From Candidatus Magnetominusculus dajiuhuensis (lineage in GTDB: Bacteria > Nitrospirota > Thermodesulfovibrionia > Thermodesulfovibrionales > Magnetobacteriaceae): a DNA stretch of 57,192 bases. Positions 17,796 through 27,677 of the stretch are shown here, one piece after another (the stretch's first letter is position 1; each line of letters starts with the position of its first letter). The stretch is from the NCBI GenBank assembly GCA_015233465.1, contig JADFXP010000018.1, positions 1 through 57,192 on the forward strand. Direction: 5' to 3'. The notes below the pieces were generated by a model. That model ran no database searches. It saw only the letters and a list, made by a program, of their open reading frames with translations, and had not been told where the DNA came from. Both the position numbers and the translations under genes were made by a program.

Positions 17796-19256
17796 ATGGC
17801 TGCTATAAAGGTTTTGGTTGTAGAGGATGATGATATTGTTGCAGGCATGATTAATTCTAGTCTCAAAAGATATGGATATGAGACCTTTGGTCATGCAACA
17901 ACTGGAAATGATGCCTTACAGATGATTAAGGAAAACACTCCTGATCTGGTATTAATGGATATAGTATTAAATGCCTTGATGGATGGGATTGATACAGCTA
18001 AGATAATTCAGCGGGATTATGATATACCAGTGATTTTTTTAACTGGACACACAGATGAGGCATTGATAAATAGGGCTAAAGAGGCAAGTCCGTATGGTTA
18101 TATCATAAAACCTTTTAATTTTAGGGAATTGCTTACTTCTATAGAACTTGCAATTACAAGACATGAAAAGGTAACTGAATTAAGAAAAAGCAGGGCATTT
18201 TTGCAGTCTATAATAGACGGTATTGCTCATCCTATAATGGTTATTGGGCTTGATTTTAAGATAATAGTTTCAAATAAATCTGCGAGTGTTTGGCTGTCTG
18301 ATAAGAATATTCCATTGACTAATCTAACCTGTCATATGATATCGCATAAGATAGATATACCATGTCATGAGTTTGATAAAGATCACCGTTGTCCAATAAT
18401 GGAGGTAAGGAAAACATTAACTCCAAGTATAATTCAGCATAAACATCAAACCCCTGAAGGCGATACTCGCTACCATGAGGTAGTAGCTTCTCCTTTGCTT
18501 GGATTAGACGGTAAACTACAATCAGTGATTGTTTCATACCATGACTATACAGAGCGCAAAAAGGCAGAAGACGCTCTTAGTGATCAAAAGGATAAATTTC
18601 TCTCAGTATTAATACATGATCTCAAAGGACCTCTTATTCCAATACTTGGATATACAAAACGTCTATTAAGCGGCAAGGTCAAAACCGAAGAAAAAAAACA
18701 AGATACGCTTAATATTATCCATGAGGTTGCTGAAAATCTCTATAAAGATATTGAAGACATCTCATTAAGACTTAAAGAGCGAAATATGATAGAATCCCCG
18801 GATTTTGCTATTATTAATTTTAGTGAACTTTTTGCCACAACTATTACCAATCATATTCCGCAGATAGAACATAAAGGACTAAAGATAATTGCAGATTTGG
18901 ATGCAATTAGAAATGCAAAGATTGAAATAAATGCTAATATATATCAGATTAAATCTCTTATTGAAAATCTTCTAAGTAATGCTATAAAATACGCTAAAAG
19001 CGAGATAAAGGCTGCTGTTAATCAGACAGAGAATTTTTTGCATTTTTCGATTATTGATGATGGAAGAGGCATTCCAGAAAGCCTGCATGGAGATATATTT
19101 AAGGAATATTTTCAAGCTCCTGACAGTGAAAAAGGTGTTGGGGTAGGGCTTTATAGTGTTAAAAGGGTAGTCAAACGGCATAATGGCAAGATAATCGTAA
19201 AAACCCCTCCTGAAGGCGGGGCAAGTTTTGAGGTATATCTGCCTTATAAGGAATAA
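17796..19256 (+). CDS. REC-PAS-histidine kinase
   Basis: 486 residues, cytoplasmic. Receiver with D55, PAS domain (about 130-255) containing C179, C190 and C199 in the CHxxxH...PC...CP pattern seen in other sensor PAS domains, then HisKA with H274 (VLIHDLKGPLIP) and HATPase_c with NAIKYA, DDGRGIP and GVGVGL. The gene begins 9 bp after the previous kinase, so it is in the same operon. Confidence 0.9.
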   Translation: MAAIKVLVVEDDDIVAGMINSSLKRYGYETFGHATTGNDALQMIKENTPDLVLMDIVLNALMDGIDTAKIIQRDYDIPVIFLTGHTDEALINRAKEASPYGYIIKPFNFRELLTSIELAITRHEKVTELRKSRAFLQSIIDGIAHPIMVIGLDFKIIVSNKSASVWLSDKNIPLTNLTCHMISHKIDIPCHEFDKDHRCPIMEVRKTLTPSIIQHKHQTPEGDTRYHEVVASPLLGLDGKLQSVIVSYHDYTERKKAEDALSDQKDKFLSVLIHDLKGPLIPILGYTKRLLSGKVKTEEKKQDTLNIIHEVAENLYKDIEDISLRLKERNMIESPDFAIINFSELFATTITNHIPQIEHKGLKIIADLDAIRNAKIEINANIYQIKSLIENLLSNAIKYAKSEIKAAVNQTENFLHFSIIDDGRGIPESLHGDIFKEYFQAPDSEKGVGVGLYSVKRVVKRHNGKIIVKTPPEGGASFEVYLPYKE

Positions 19257-19288
19257 TGGGAACTCCTTACCCTGCAAGGTTTTAAGGT
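19254..19288 (+). repeat. Probable remnant of a type I element
   Basis: Reads AATGGG, CCCTGCAAGG and TTTTAAGG, matching the left edge and spacer of copy 2 in plus orientation with the stems mostly lost. It lies between a kinase stop and a receiver start and may contribute the latter's AAGG ribosome site. Confidence 0.3.
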
Positions 19289-19667
19289 GATAAATGTGAC
19301 AGAAAAAGCAAGAGAATTGCAGTCAATAAGCATTTTATATGTTGAAGATGACGTTATGATCAGGGTCTTATTTACGAATTTTCTAAAGAGAAGATTCAAA
19401 CATATTTATATTGCTGCAAATGGGAAAGAAGGACTTGATTTATTTAATCAACATAAACCAGACGTTGTGGTTACAGATATAGCCATGCCTATAATGAATG
19501 GATTTAAGATGATTGAGAAAATTATTGAGATAAATCCTATACAGCCGATAATTGTAACCTCTGGTTTTAATGAAGATGATGAAAAATGTAAAGGTATATA
19601 CGCTTATTTAGTAAAACCGATAATTAAGGAAGAATTGATAGATTTAATAATAAAATCGTGTTCTTAA
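19287..19667 (+). CDS. Single-domain response regulator
   Basis: About 126 residues, a lone CheY-like receiver with an EDD triplet, VVTDIAMP phospho-acceptor motif and a KP motif at the end. The frame allows GTG at 19287 or GTG at 19296; the latter has AAGGTGA five bases upstream and is slightly preferred. No output domain. It sits between histidine kinases that could phosphorylate it. Confidence 0.85.
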   Translation: MINVTEKARELQSISILYVEDDVMIRVLFTNFLKRRFKHIYIAANGKEGLDLFNQHKPDVVVTDIAMPIMNGFKMIEKIIEINPIQPIIVTSGFNEDDEKCKGIYAYLVKPIIKEELIDLIIKSCS

Positions 19668-19692
19668 AATATAAGGATAAACCTCCTAAAAC

Positions 19693-21753
19693 ATGAAACA
19701 ATTCATCAAAGAATTTCTAATGGGAGATTACTTAATAGCAAAGAGATTTTGGATATTTCCATTAATCCTTTGGACAGTCCTTGTATATGCTTCTTATCAG
19801 TGGAATATTAATCAACTAGATCAATATTTATTAGAAAATGCAAAGGAAATGGGGCGGAATATGTTTTATGTGATTAAATCCATGAAAACATGGAATGCAA
19901 GTCATGGAGGGGTATACGCCCCTGTCACAAAAGATACTCAGCCAGATACGTTTCTTAATTTACCTGAAAGAGAGATTAAATCCACTAAAGGAAAATTATA
20001 TACCTTAATAAATCCTGCAAATATGACCCGTCAGTTATCTGAAATTACTAATCTTCAAAATAAAATCTCTATTCATTTAATAAGTCTTAAACCGATAAGT
20101 CCATCAAATATGGCTAATGCGTGGGAAAGCTCAATAATAAAAGAATTTGAACTTGGTAAAATTGAAAACATTAAGCTCTTTCATGATGGGAAACTATCAG
20201 AATTTCGATATATTGCAGTACTAAAGGCAGAGGATACATGTTTACGCTGTCATGCAAGGCAGGGTTTTAAAAAAGGTGATATTATTGGAGGAACCGCCAT
20301 TACATTTCCTGCTGAACCTGTTATCATCTTACAAAAAAATAAAAAACTAAATCTAATCTTTTTACACATTTCTATTTATTTATTAGTATCTCTTTTATCT
20401 TTATATATATTTTTTAGGACAAGAAAACAATGGATGATTTTAAAAAATATTCAAAATGATCAAGAGCTTAGAATACAGATGCGGACGTTTGAATTAGAAG
20501 AAGCCTATATTAAACTCACAAAAGAACTTAAAGCACATAAAGAAACCTCTGATCTGCTTATGAAATCAGAGGCGAGACTTATTGCTATAAATGACTCAGC
20601 CCTTGAGGCAATAATTACTATTGACAAAGAAAGTACAATTATCTCGTGGAACCATGCTGCAGAGGAAATGTTTGGCTATAGTCAGGAGGAAATAATTGGG
20701 AAATCTCTGATGATAATAATGCCTGAGACCTTTAGAGAAAAGCATTTAAAGAGCATTAATAAATATTTTCATTTTCCTTTTGGGCAAGGAGGCATAATCC
20801 CAACAATTGGTAAAACCGTAGAATTTTCAGGTCTAAAAAAAGATGGGTCTGAATTTCCAATAGAGATTTCCCTTGCAAGCTGGAAAGCTGATGACCAGAT
20901 ATTTTTTACAGGTATTATCAGAAATATATCCAAACGAAAGCAGCTAGATAAGCAGTTAAAGGAACTAAATCACACCCTTGAAGAAAGGGTTATAGAAGAA
21001 ATTGAAAAAGGACGCAAAAAAGAGCAGATATTAATACAGCAATCTAAGATGGCTTCTATGGGCGAGATGATAAGCGCAATTGCCCATCAATGGAGACAGC
21101 CGTTAAACGCCCTAGGACTTATTATTCAAGACATAAAAGAAGCCTTTCATGCAAATGAACTTGACCAGCAATATATTGAAAAATCAATCAAAGACTCAAT
21201 GGATCAAATCAAAATGATGTCTAATACCATTGATGACTTTAGAGATTTCTTTAGGAAATCCAAACAGAGAGCGCCGTTTAATATTATTAAATCTATAAAA
21301 TTCACTCAATCTATATTTTCTGCACAACTTAAAAATAACGCTATAACAATAAATAATATCTATAATGAAGATGAAGATATTATTGTCAATGGTTTTTTTA
21401 ATGAATTCAATCAGGTAATATTAAATATTATGTCAAACGCTAAGGATGCAATCGTTGAGGCAAGAGTTAAGGGAATACTAGGCCCTGAAGGCGGACAAAT
21501 TATAATTAGAGCTTTAAAAGAAGACGATAGAGCTGTTCTGAAAATTGGCAATAACGGCGGCCCTATCCCCGAAAATCTGCTGGATACTATTTTTGAACCC
21601 TATTTTACCACCAAAGAAGAAGGTAAAGGGACTGGTATTGGTCTATATATGGCCAAATCAATCATTGAACAAAGTATGAATGGCAAAATATTTGTCGAAA
21701 ATATGGGCTATGGTGTAATATTTACTATATACCTAGATATTTATCGGGAGTAA
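19693..21753 (+). CDS. Heme-type (DUF3365/Tll0287-like) PAS histidine kinase
   Basis: 686 residues. TM1 about 20-36, an extracytoplasmic domain with KTWNASHGGVYAPV and a c-type heme motif C183-L-R-C186-H187, TM2 about 221-241, a PAS domain (about 289-415), a coiled coil, then the kinase core with H465 (AIAHQWRQPLNALG) and HATPase_c with NAKDAI and GTGIGL. DUF3365/Tll0287-like domains bind covalent heme and are proposed to sense redox state or small ligands. The same kinase subtype as the REC-GAF kinase suggests duplication of the transmitter module. Confidence 0.9.
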   Translation: MKQFIKEFLMGDYLIAKRFWIFPLILWTVLVYASYQWNINQLDQYLLENAKEMGRNMFYVIKSMKTWNASHGGVYAPVTKDTQPDTFLNLPEREIKSTKGKLYTLINPANMTRQLSEITNLQNKISIHLISLKPISPSNMANAWESSIIKEFELGKIENIKLFHDGKLSEFRYIAVLKAEDTCLRCHARQGFKKGDIIGGTAITFPAEPVIILQKNKKLNLIFLHISIYLLVSLLSLYIFFRTRKQWMILKNIQNDQELRIQMRTFELEEAYIKLTKELKAHKETSDLLMKSEARLIAINDSALEAIITIDKESTIISWNHAAEEMFGYSQEEIIGKSLMIIMPETFREKHLKSINKYFHFPFGQGGIIPTIGKTVEFSGLKKDGSEFPIEISLASWKADDQIFFTGIIRNISKRKQLDKQLKELNHTLEERVIEEIEKGRKKEQILIQQSKMASMGEMISAIAHQWRQPLNALGLIIQDIKEAFHANELDQQYIEKSIKDSMDQIKMMSNTIDDFRDFFRKSKQRAPFNIIKSIKFTQSIFSAQLKNNAITINNIYNEDEDIIVNGFFNEFNQVILNIMSNAKDAIVEARVKGILGPEGGQIIIRALKEDDRAVLKIGNNGGPIPENLLDTIFEPYFTTKEEGKGTGIGLYMAKSIIEQSMNGKIFVENMGYGVIFTIYLDIYRE

Positions 21754-21836
21754 CCCTTTAAGGGCTCTGCCCTCAAACACCCGCAAGGGGTTTATTCGGG
21801 TTTGGGGCTATTGCCTCAACTTGACCCCTTAATAAA
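21753..21836 (-). repeat. Type I element, copy 4 (with extra hairpin)
   Basis: The constant stem AGGGC/GCCCT is at 21761-21773 and a CCCGCAAGGGG spacer follows. A secondary GGGGCTATTGCCTC hairpin (about 21804-21817) is inserted in the variable stem. Its left edge TTGACCCCTTAATAAAAAC leads into RNase J. Confidence 0.7.
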
Positions 21837-21850
21837 AACTTATATATAAT
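21821..21850 (+). promoter_or_regulatory. Candidate promoter of RNase J
   Basis: TTGACC at 21821-21826, 18-bp spacer and TATAAT at 21845-21850, with the ATG at 21865. The -35 hexamer lies inside the edge of the type I element. Confidence 0.5.
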
Positions 21851-21864
21851 AGCACTGTATCAAA

Positions 21865-23526
21865 ATGGAAAATACTTTAAAGGTTATTCCGCTTGGCGGA
21901 GTTGAAGAGATTGGATTAAATATGACTGTATTTCATTACGGTACAGACATGTTTATCGTTGACTGCGGTCTGATGTTTCCAGAAGACGATATGCCCGGTG
22001 TAGACTTTCTCCTTCCCGATTATTCCTATATTTTAAATAATAAACAAGACCTTAAAGGCATTATTATTACTCACGGACATGAAGACCATACAGGAGCGCT
22101 GCCATTTTTACTTAGAGATATTGCAATTGATGTCACCATCTATGCGACTTTATTAACGCTTGGTCTAATCAGAGAAAAACTAAAGGAATATAATATAACC
22201 AATGCTGCCCTTCAAACCATCAAACCTCGTGAGAAAATAACCCTCGGCGTATTTGAGATTGAATTTATAAGGGTTACACATTCAATTGTAGACGGAGTGG
22301 GGCTTGCAATCTTGACTCCGCTTGGAAATATCATACATACTGGCGATTTCAAACTTGATCCGACCCCAGTGGATGGGCAGCTTATGGATTTCAACCGTTT
22401 TTCCTTTTACGGGGAAAACGGTGTAATGCTTTTGCTTTCAGACAGTACAAATGCTGAAAAAGGCGGGTATACATTTTCTGAAAAGGAAGTTAGACGTTCT
22501 TTTGAAATAATATTTTCAAAGGCTAAAAATAGAATAATCATAGCAACATTTGCCTCAAACATACATAGAATTCAGCAGGCAATAGATGTTGCTGTGCAAT
22601 TTAATAAAAAGGTCATTCTTTGCGGAAGGTCTATTGTATTAAACGCGCAGATTGCCATTGATCTTGGCTACCTTACAGTGCCTGAAGATACATTAGTAAA
22701 ACTTGAGAAACTAAATTCCATTCCGCCCGATAAGGTTGTAATAATTACAACAGGCTCTCAAGGAGAGCCGATGAGCGTGCTGACAAGAATAGCAATTGGC
22801 GAGCATAAACAGATAAATATAGTCAAAGATGATATTGTAATAGTCTCAGCAAAGATGATTCCCGGAAATGAACGAGCAATAGGCAAGATAATCAATCATC
22901 TATGCAAACGCGGGGCAGACGTTATATATGAAAAGGTCTCAGAGGTTCATGTATCAGGACACGCCTCAAAAGAAGAACTAAAATTAATGTTAAACATCAT
23001 AAAACCTAAATACTTTATCCCAATTCATGGAGAATACCGTCATCATGCCTCACACGCTAAATTGGCGCGTAATTTAAATGTCAAAGACGACCATATCTTT
23101 ATTATGCACAATGGTGAAATTCTTGAGATTACAGATGAAGGAGCTGCCATTAATGGAAAAACAATCTCAGGGCGAATATTTGTTGATGGCAAAGGACTTG
23201 GCGATGTAAAGGATATTGTGCTGCGGGACAGACGTCATCTAAGTCAAGACGGGATTGTAATTGTTCATATAATAATGGATAAAGAGCATGGAACAATCTT
23301 ATCAGGCCCTGAGATTATTTCACGTGGTTTTTTAGTAATTAATAATGAGGAAGACATTTTAGAGAAGGCAAGGGAAATCCTTGAAGAGCAATTAAGGGCA
23401 TTAAATCAGGAAATTACAGAGGATAATACTATACTTCAGGCAAAGATTGTTTCAATTTTAAAGAAATATTTTAGAAATACTATAAATAGAAGACCTATGA
23501 TTATGCCTATTGTCATGGAGATGTAA
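21865..23526 (+). CDS. rnj: Ribonuclease J
   Basis: 553 residues, the usual length. Metallo-beta-lactamase/beta-CASP nuclease with endonuclease and 5'-3' exonuclease activity on mRNA. Metal-binding HGHEDH at residues 70-75, further histidines in THSI and HTGDFK, the beta-CASP block (SDSTNAEKGG, FASNIHR, TGSQGEPMS, VSGHAS) and a C-terminal domain are all present. The NtrC-type regulator gene follows after 5 bp, so they are probably cotranscribed. Confidence 0.96.
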   Translation: MENTLKVIPLGGVEEIGLNMTVFHYGTDMFIVDCGLMFPEDDMPGVDFLLPDYSYILNNKQDLKGIIITHGHEDHTGALPFLLRDIAIDVTIYATLLTLGLIREKLKEYNITNAALQTIKPREKITLGVFEIEFIRVTHSIVDGVGLAILTPLGNIIHTGDFKLDPTPVDGQLMDFNRFSFYGENGVMLLLSDSTNAEKGGYTFSEKEVRRSFEIIFSKAKNRIIIATFASNIHRIQQAIDVAVQFNKKVILCGRSIVLNAQIAIDLGYLTVPEDTLVKLEKLNSIPPDKVVIITTGSQGEPMSVLTRIAIGEHKQINIVKDDIVIVSAKMIPGNERAIGKIINHLCKRGADVIYEKVSEVHVSGHASKEELKLMLNIIKPKYFIPIHGEYRHHASHAKLARNLNVKDDHIFIMHNGEILEITDEGAAINGKTISGRIFVDGKGLGDVKDIVLRDRRHLSQDGIVIVHIIMDKEHGTILSGPEIISRGFLVINNEEDILEKAREILEEQLRALNQEITEDNTILQAKIVSILKKYFRNTINRRPMIMPIVMEM

Positions 23527-23531
23527 ATAAC

Positions 23532-24944
23532 ATGAAGAATGATTTAACGATACAGGTTTTATTGGTTGACGATGATCCAAATGTGATTGGCAGTTATAGC
23601 GCAATGTTAAGAAGCGCTAATATCACTAACATTGCAGGGCTGACAGACAGCAGAGAGGTCATGCAGTTTTTAAATGAGCATGAGGTAAATTCTGTAATCC
23701 TTGATTTAATGATGGAAAATATCTCAGGCAAGGAATTACTTGAAATGATAAGCAGAGATTTTCATCATATCCCTGTAATGATTATTACAGCAATGAATGA
23801 CCTGCAGATGGCAGTAGAATGTATGAAGATTGGGGCATTTGATTATCTTGTAAAGCCGATAGATAAAAATCAGCTTGTCTCACATGTAGAAAAGGCACTT
23901 GAGATGTGCAGCCTAAAACTGGAGTTATCGTCATTAAAACATCACCTTTTTACAGATGAGCTAAAAAACATTGAGGCATTTTCAACAATTGTCACAGTAT
24001 CAAAGAAAATGCGTGCAGTATTTCAATATATAGAAGTCATTGCCCCAACAGATCGTCCAGTATTAATTATGGGTGATACTGGAACTGGCAAAGAGCTAAT
24101 TGCAAAGTCAGTTCATGATGTAAGCGGAAGAAAAGGCGAGTATGTAGAGGTAAATATCGCAGGATTAGATGACGCGATATTTTCCGATACACTTTTTGGT
24201 CATAAAAAAGGCGCATTTACTGGCGCTGAAAAAGACAGAGAAGGACTTGTTTCACGCGCATTTGGAGGGACATTATTCCTTGATGAAATTGGTGATTTAA
24301 GTGAGGCATCACAGATCAAGCTATTACGGCTTCTTCAAAGCAATACATATTATACCCTTGGTTCAGACATCCCTCGACATAGTGACGCAAGGATAATAGT
24401 TGCAACAAATAAGGATTTAGGAGAATTAATAAACTCTGAAAGATTTAGAAGCGATTTATATTATCGTCTAAGGTCACATCAGATTAATATTCCGCCTTTG
24501 AAGGATCGTAAAGAGGATATTACGCTATTGACTAATTATTTTATAGAAACCGCTGCACTTTCTTTAAATAAGAAAAAACCGAGCATTCCAGATGAATTAT
24601 TAATATTACTTTCATCATATCATTTTCCCGGAAATGTTAGGGAATTGCAGTCAATGGTATTTGACGCAGTTGCAAGACAAACTAATGGAGTAATCTCTTT
24701 GGAGAGCTTCCATCAAATAATATCAACGGAAAGAAGAACACCATTAGAATCAAGCAAGAAATATCTGCCAGAAAATGTAGATCTATTTCAATTATTTGGT
24801 AAATTTCCAACTATAAAAGAATTAGTAAACCATCTTATTGATGAAGCCCTTAAAACAGCTCAAGGAAATCAAGGCATAGCAGCCTCCCTGCTTGGCATTA
24901 CCAGACAGGCGCTAAATAAACGTTTAAATAGAATGGATGAATAG
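23532..24944 (+). CDS. Sigma-54-dependent NtrC-type response regulator
   Basis: 470 residues. Receiver (D13-D15, phospho-acceptor D58), AAA+ domain with Walker A GDTGTGKE at 181-188, the sigma-54 contact loop GAFTGA at 227-232 and Walker B LFLDEIGD, then a Fis-type helix-turn-helix at the end ([18 protein letters not shown]). It activates sigma-54 promoters in response to a kinase. It is the only regulator in the 12-25 kb signalling block with a recognisable DNA-binding output. Confidence 0.95.
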   Translation: MKNDLTIQVLLVDDDPNVIGSYSAMLRSANITNIAGLTDSREVMQFLNEHEVNSVILDLMMENISGKELLEMISRDFHHIPVMIITAMNDLQMAVECMKIGAFDYLVKPIDKNQLVSHVEKALEMCSLKLELSSLKHHLFTDELKNIEAFSTIVTVSKKMRAVFQYIEVIAPTDRPVLIMGDTGTGKELIAKSVHDVSGRKGEYVEVNIAGLDDAIFSDTLFGHKKGAFTGAEKDREGLVSRAFGGTLFLDEIGDLSEASQIKLLRLLQSNTYYTLGSDIPRHSDARIIVATNKDLGELINSERFRSDLYYRLRSHQINIPPLKDRKEDITLLTNYFIETAALSLNKKKPSIPDELLILLSSYHFPGNVRELQSMVFDAVARQTNGVISLESFHQIISTERRTPLESSKKYLPENVDLFQLFGKFPTIKELVNHLIDEALKTAQGNQGIAASLLGITRQALNKRLNRMDE

Positions 24945-24969
24945 GTTATTTTCAAGAGACTTTCTAAAG

Positions 24970-25034
24970 AATGAGAGCTCTGCCCTTTTAATCTACGGGC
25001 TCCAGCAAAGGGACTCGTCCCTTTGAACCCATTA
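24970..25034 (-). repeat. Type I element, copy 5
   Basis: Variable stem CAAAGGGAC/GTCCCTTTG at 25006-25025; the constant stem is decayed (GAGCTCTGCCCTTTTA, 24974-24990). Lies between the convergent NtrC and purB genes. Confidence 0.75.
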
Positions 25035-25040
25035 AACTAA

Positions 25041-26333
25041 TTATCTAAATATCCTCTTATAAATAAAATCAATATTCTTTAAATAATCTTTGACATCAAA
25101 TAAAGCCTCTATCTCTTCTATCGACAATATCGCTCTAACATCTTTATCTCCTGTCAAAAGACCCTTAAACTGCACTTTATCCGCCCAACTCTTCATTGCA
25201 TTCCTCTGAACCATCTCATAGGCATTCTCTCTTGACAGACCCTTTTGAGTCAATGCGATTAACACCTTTTGTGAATTATATAGACCAAAACTTCTGTCAA
25301 TATTAACTATCATATTTTCTGGATACACATGAAGCCCTGAGATTATCCCCTTTAAGCGATTAAGCATATAATCAATGAGGATTGTGCTGTCAGGAATAAT
25401 CACCCTCTCAACAGAAGAATGACTAATATCACGCTCATGCCAAAGGGCAATATTTTCAAGGGCAGCCATAGCATTACTCCTAACAATCCTCGCAAGCCCA
25501 GTTATATTTTCACAACCCACAGGGTTTCTCTTATGAGGCATAGCAGATGATCCCTTCTGCCCAATGCTAAACGGCTCTTCTGCCTCACGAACCTCCGTTC
25601 TTTGAAGATGACGTATCTCTGTTGCAATCTTCTCTAAACTCCCAGCAATCACTGCCATAGTTGTCATAAACTGCGCATGTCTGTCTCTTTGCACAACCTG
25701 TGTTGCAACAGGCTCTGGTATTAGATCAAGTTTACGGCAGACTATCTCTTCAAGCTCTGGAGGCACAACTGAAAACGTCCCAACTGCCCCAGATAATTTA
25801 CCAACACTTATCATCTTCATCGCATCAATCATACGCGTTAGATTCCGTTTCATCTCCTCATGCCAAAGGGCAAACTTAAGCCCAAATACCATCGGTTCAG
25901 CATGCACGCCATGGCTCCTGCCAATACATATCGTATCTTTATATCTTAATGCCTGTGTCTTTAATACCTCAATAAATTCAGTAATATCATTGATAATAAT
26001 TAATGAAGCCTGTCTCATCATTAAAGCTAAAGATGTATCAACAATATCCGAAGACGTAAGCCCCATATGAATATATCGAGAATCAGCCCCAACATGCTCT
26101 GAAACAGATGTTAAAAACGCTATTACATCATGCTTTACAGTCAATTCAATCTCATCTATCCTCTTAACATCAAATCCAGCCTTTTCCTTTATACTTTTTA
26201 AAGCTTCAACTGGAATCTTCCCAAGCTCCGCCCATCCCTCACACGCTGCCAACTCAACCTCTAACCACTTTGCATAACGTACCCTTATATCCCATACCAG
26301 CCCCATCTGTACCCTTGTGTATCTCTCTATCAT
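25041..26333 (-). CDS. purB: Adenylosuccinate lyase
   Basis: Fumarase/aspartase-superfamily enzyme acting twice in purine synthesis (SAICAR to AICAR, adenylosuccinate to AMP). 430 residues. The signature loop GSSAMPHKRNP has its serines at 262-263, with TSSDIVDT and GRSHGVHAEP active-site segments upstream. The start MIERYTRVQMGLVWD is typical. Monocistronic here, flanked by type I elements on both sides. Confidence 0.96.
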   Translation of the reverse strand: MIERYTRVQMGLVWDIRVRYAKWLEVELAACEGWAELGKIPVEALKSIKEKAGFDVKRIDEIELTVKHDVIAFLTSVSEHVGADSRYIHMGLTSSDIVDTSLALMMRQASLIIINDITEFIEVLKTQALRYKDTICIGRSHGVHAEPMVFGLKFALWHEEMKRNLTRMIDAMKMISVGKLSGAVGTFSVVPPELEEIVCRKLDLIPEPVATQVVQRDRHAQFMTTMAVIAGSLEKIATEIRHLQRTEVREAEEPFSIGQKGSSAMPHKRNPVGCENITGLARIVRSNAMAALENIALWHERDISHSSVERVIIPDSTILIDYMLNRLKGIISGLHVYPENMIVNIDRSFGLYNSQKVLIALTQKGLSRENAYEMVQRNAMKSWADKVQFKGLLTGDKDVRAILSIEEIEALFDVKDYLKNIDFIYKRIFR

Positions 26334-26346
26334 ATCTTAAACTCCT

Positions 26347-26408
26347 TCTTTAAGGGCTTTGCCCTTAAAAATCCCAAAAGGGGGCTTGCCCCCTTTACCC
26401 CATTATAA
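26347..26408 (-). repeat. Type I element, copy 6
   Basis: Constant stem TTAAGGGC/GCCCTTAA at 26350-26368 and variable stem AAAGGGGGC/GCCCCCTTT at 26377-26396, in the divergent gap between purB and the ATPase gene. With copy 7 (opposite orientation) it brackets the ATPase-PIN pair. Confidence 0.85.
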
Positions 26409-26413
26409 AATAT

Positions 26414-26442
26414 TTGTAATGTTTTTATGAAGATGTTATAAT
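26414..26442 (+). promoter_or_regulatory. Strong sigma-70-type promoter of the ATPase-PIN pair
   Basis: TTGTAA at 26414-26419, 17-bp spacer, perfect TATAAT at 26437-26442. Transcription would start about 7 bases later, practically at the ATG at 26450, predicting a leaderless mRNA; no Shine-Dalgarno is seen. Confidence 0.65.
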
Positions 26443-26449
26443 CATAATC

Positions 26450-27676
26450 ATGAAATATCTTTATTTAGACAATTTTAGAGGGTTTAAAAAAACCTATATC
26501 CCTATAAAAGATATTAATTTCCTCGTTGGTGAAAATAGTACTGGGAAGACTTCTATCCTTGGATTGATCAAAAAAATATCACAGAAAAATTTCTTATCAG
26601 AATTATCATTCAATTTAGATGAACTTAATATAAGACTATTTGATGATGTAATTAATAAAAAACTTCCTGATAGTTATTACTTTAGTATTGGAATGATACA
26701 ACTTGATATTGATTATAAAGTTACAAAAGCATTTCTTAAGACGTTCAGAGAAATACAAGATGGAATTTCTGGTTTATATATGTATACATATTTTCACAGA
26801 AACAACGAAATAACATTTCTCTATGATAAAAAAACCTTGGGCAAAACTAAAGAACATGAGCGCTCTTATAAAATTGATGAATTTAAAGAAAACGTCTATA
26901 AGAATTGGCAAATAGAACACATTAATAAAAATATAGATCACTCGAATTATAAATCACTTACTCAAGATAATGAAAATGCACCTATTTTTCATCAACTGAA
27001 TATTAGCAATGTTGTTTGGATAGCCCCAATAAGGACAAAACCAAAACGTACTTATGATGAATTCAAGTATGAATACTCCCCAGAAGGTGAACATACTCCT
27101 TATATAATGAAAAAAATATTTGATGATAAAGATAAAGCTAAAAACTTTAAAAATATTTTAAATAAATTTGGTAAACAAAGTGGTATGTTTGATTCAATTA
27201 AAGTAAAAAAATTTGGTAATGCCGTTAATTCTCCTTTTGAATTGCAAGTTGGTTTAAATAATATGTCCATAAATATTACAAACGTAGGTTATGGGGTTTC
27301 ACAATCTCTACCTATATTAGTTGAATTTATAGCAAGACCAAAAGACACAACCTTTGTCATGCAGCAGCCAGAGCTTCATTTTCATCCAAAGGCTCAAGCT
27401 GCTCTCGGTGATCTAATATATAAACTATTTATCACAGAAGGGAAAAAATTCTTTATTGAAACACATAGCGATTATATTATTGATCGTTTTAGATTAAATC
27501 TTAAAAATAAAGATTCCAACAATCCTAAGGCGCAGATATTATTTTTTGAACGGGATAAAGACGGCAACAAAGTTTATCCTATTGATATATTAGAAAATGG
27601 TGAGTTGTCAGAAGACCAGCCAACAGCTTATCAAGATTTTTTTATCCAAGAAGAAATTAAAAATCTGGGGATATAG
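26450..27676 (+). CDS. AAA-family (SMC/OLD-like, DUF3696-type) ATPase
   Basis: 408 residues. Walker A GENSTGKTS at 27-35 after an N-terminal FRGFKK motif, ABC-type signature GYGVSQSLP at about 280-288, Walker B-region MQQPELHFHP with E308 and a switch-histidine segment ETHSD at 337-341. This layout is that of overcoming-lysogenization-defect/RecF-like ATPases used in many defence systems. The DNA looks more AT-rich than its neighbours. The PIN-domain gene begins one base after its stop, so the two form a bicistron. The most likely role is the sensor or regulator of a toxic nuclease (inference). Confidence 0.8.
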   Translation: MKYLYLDNFRGFKKTYIPIKDINFLVGENSTGKTSILGLIKKISQKNFLSELSFNLDELNIRLFDDVINKKLPDSYYFSIGMIQLDIDYKVTKAFLKTFREIQDGISGLYMYTYFHRNNEITFLYDKKTLGKTKEHERSYKIDEFKENVYKNWQIEHINKNIDHSNYKSLTQDNENAPIFHQLNISNVVWIAPIRTKPKRTYDEFKYEYSPEGEHTPYIMKKIFDDKDKAKNFKNILNKFGKQSGMFDSIKVKKFGNAVNSPFELQVGLNNMSINITNVGYGVSQSLPILVEFIARPKDTTFVMQQPELHFHPKAQAALGDLIYKLFITEGKKFFIETHSDYIIDRFRLNLKNKDSNNPKAQILFFERDKDGNKVYPIDILENGELSEDQPTAYQDFFIQEEIKNLGI

Positions 27677-27677
27677 A

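Noticed and set aside
21753..21836. Type I elements as ordinary rho-independent terminators only
   Set aside because: They lack T-tracts, occur in leaders and divergent gaps as well as between convergent genes, and include a conserved spacer and second stem.
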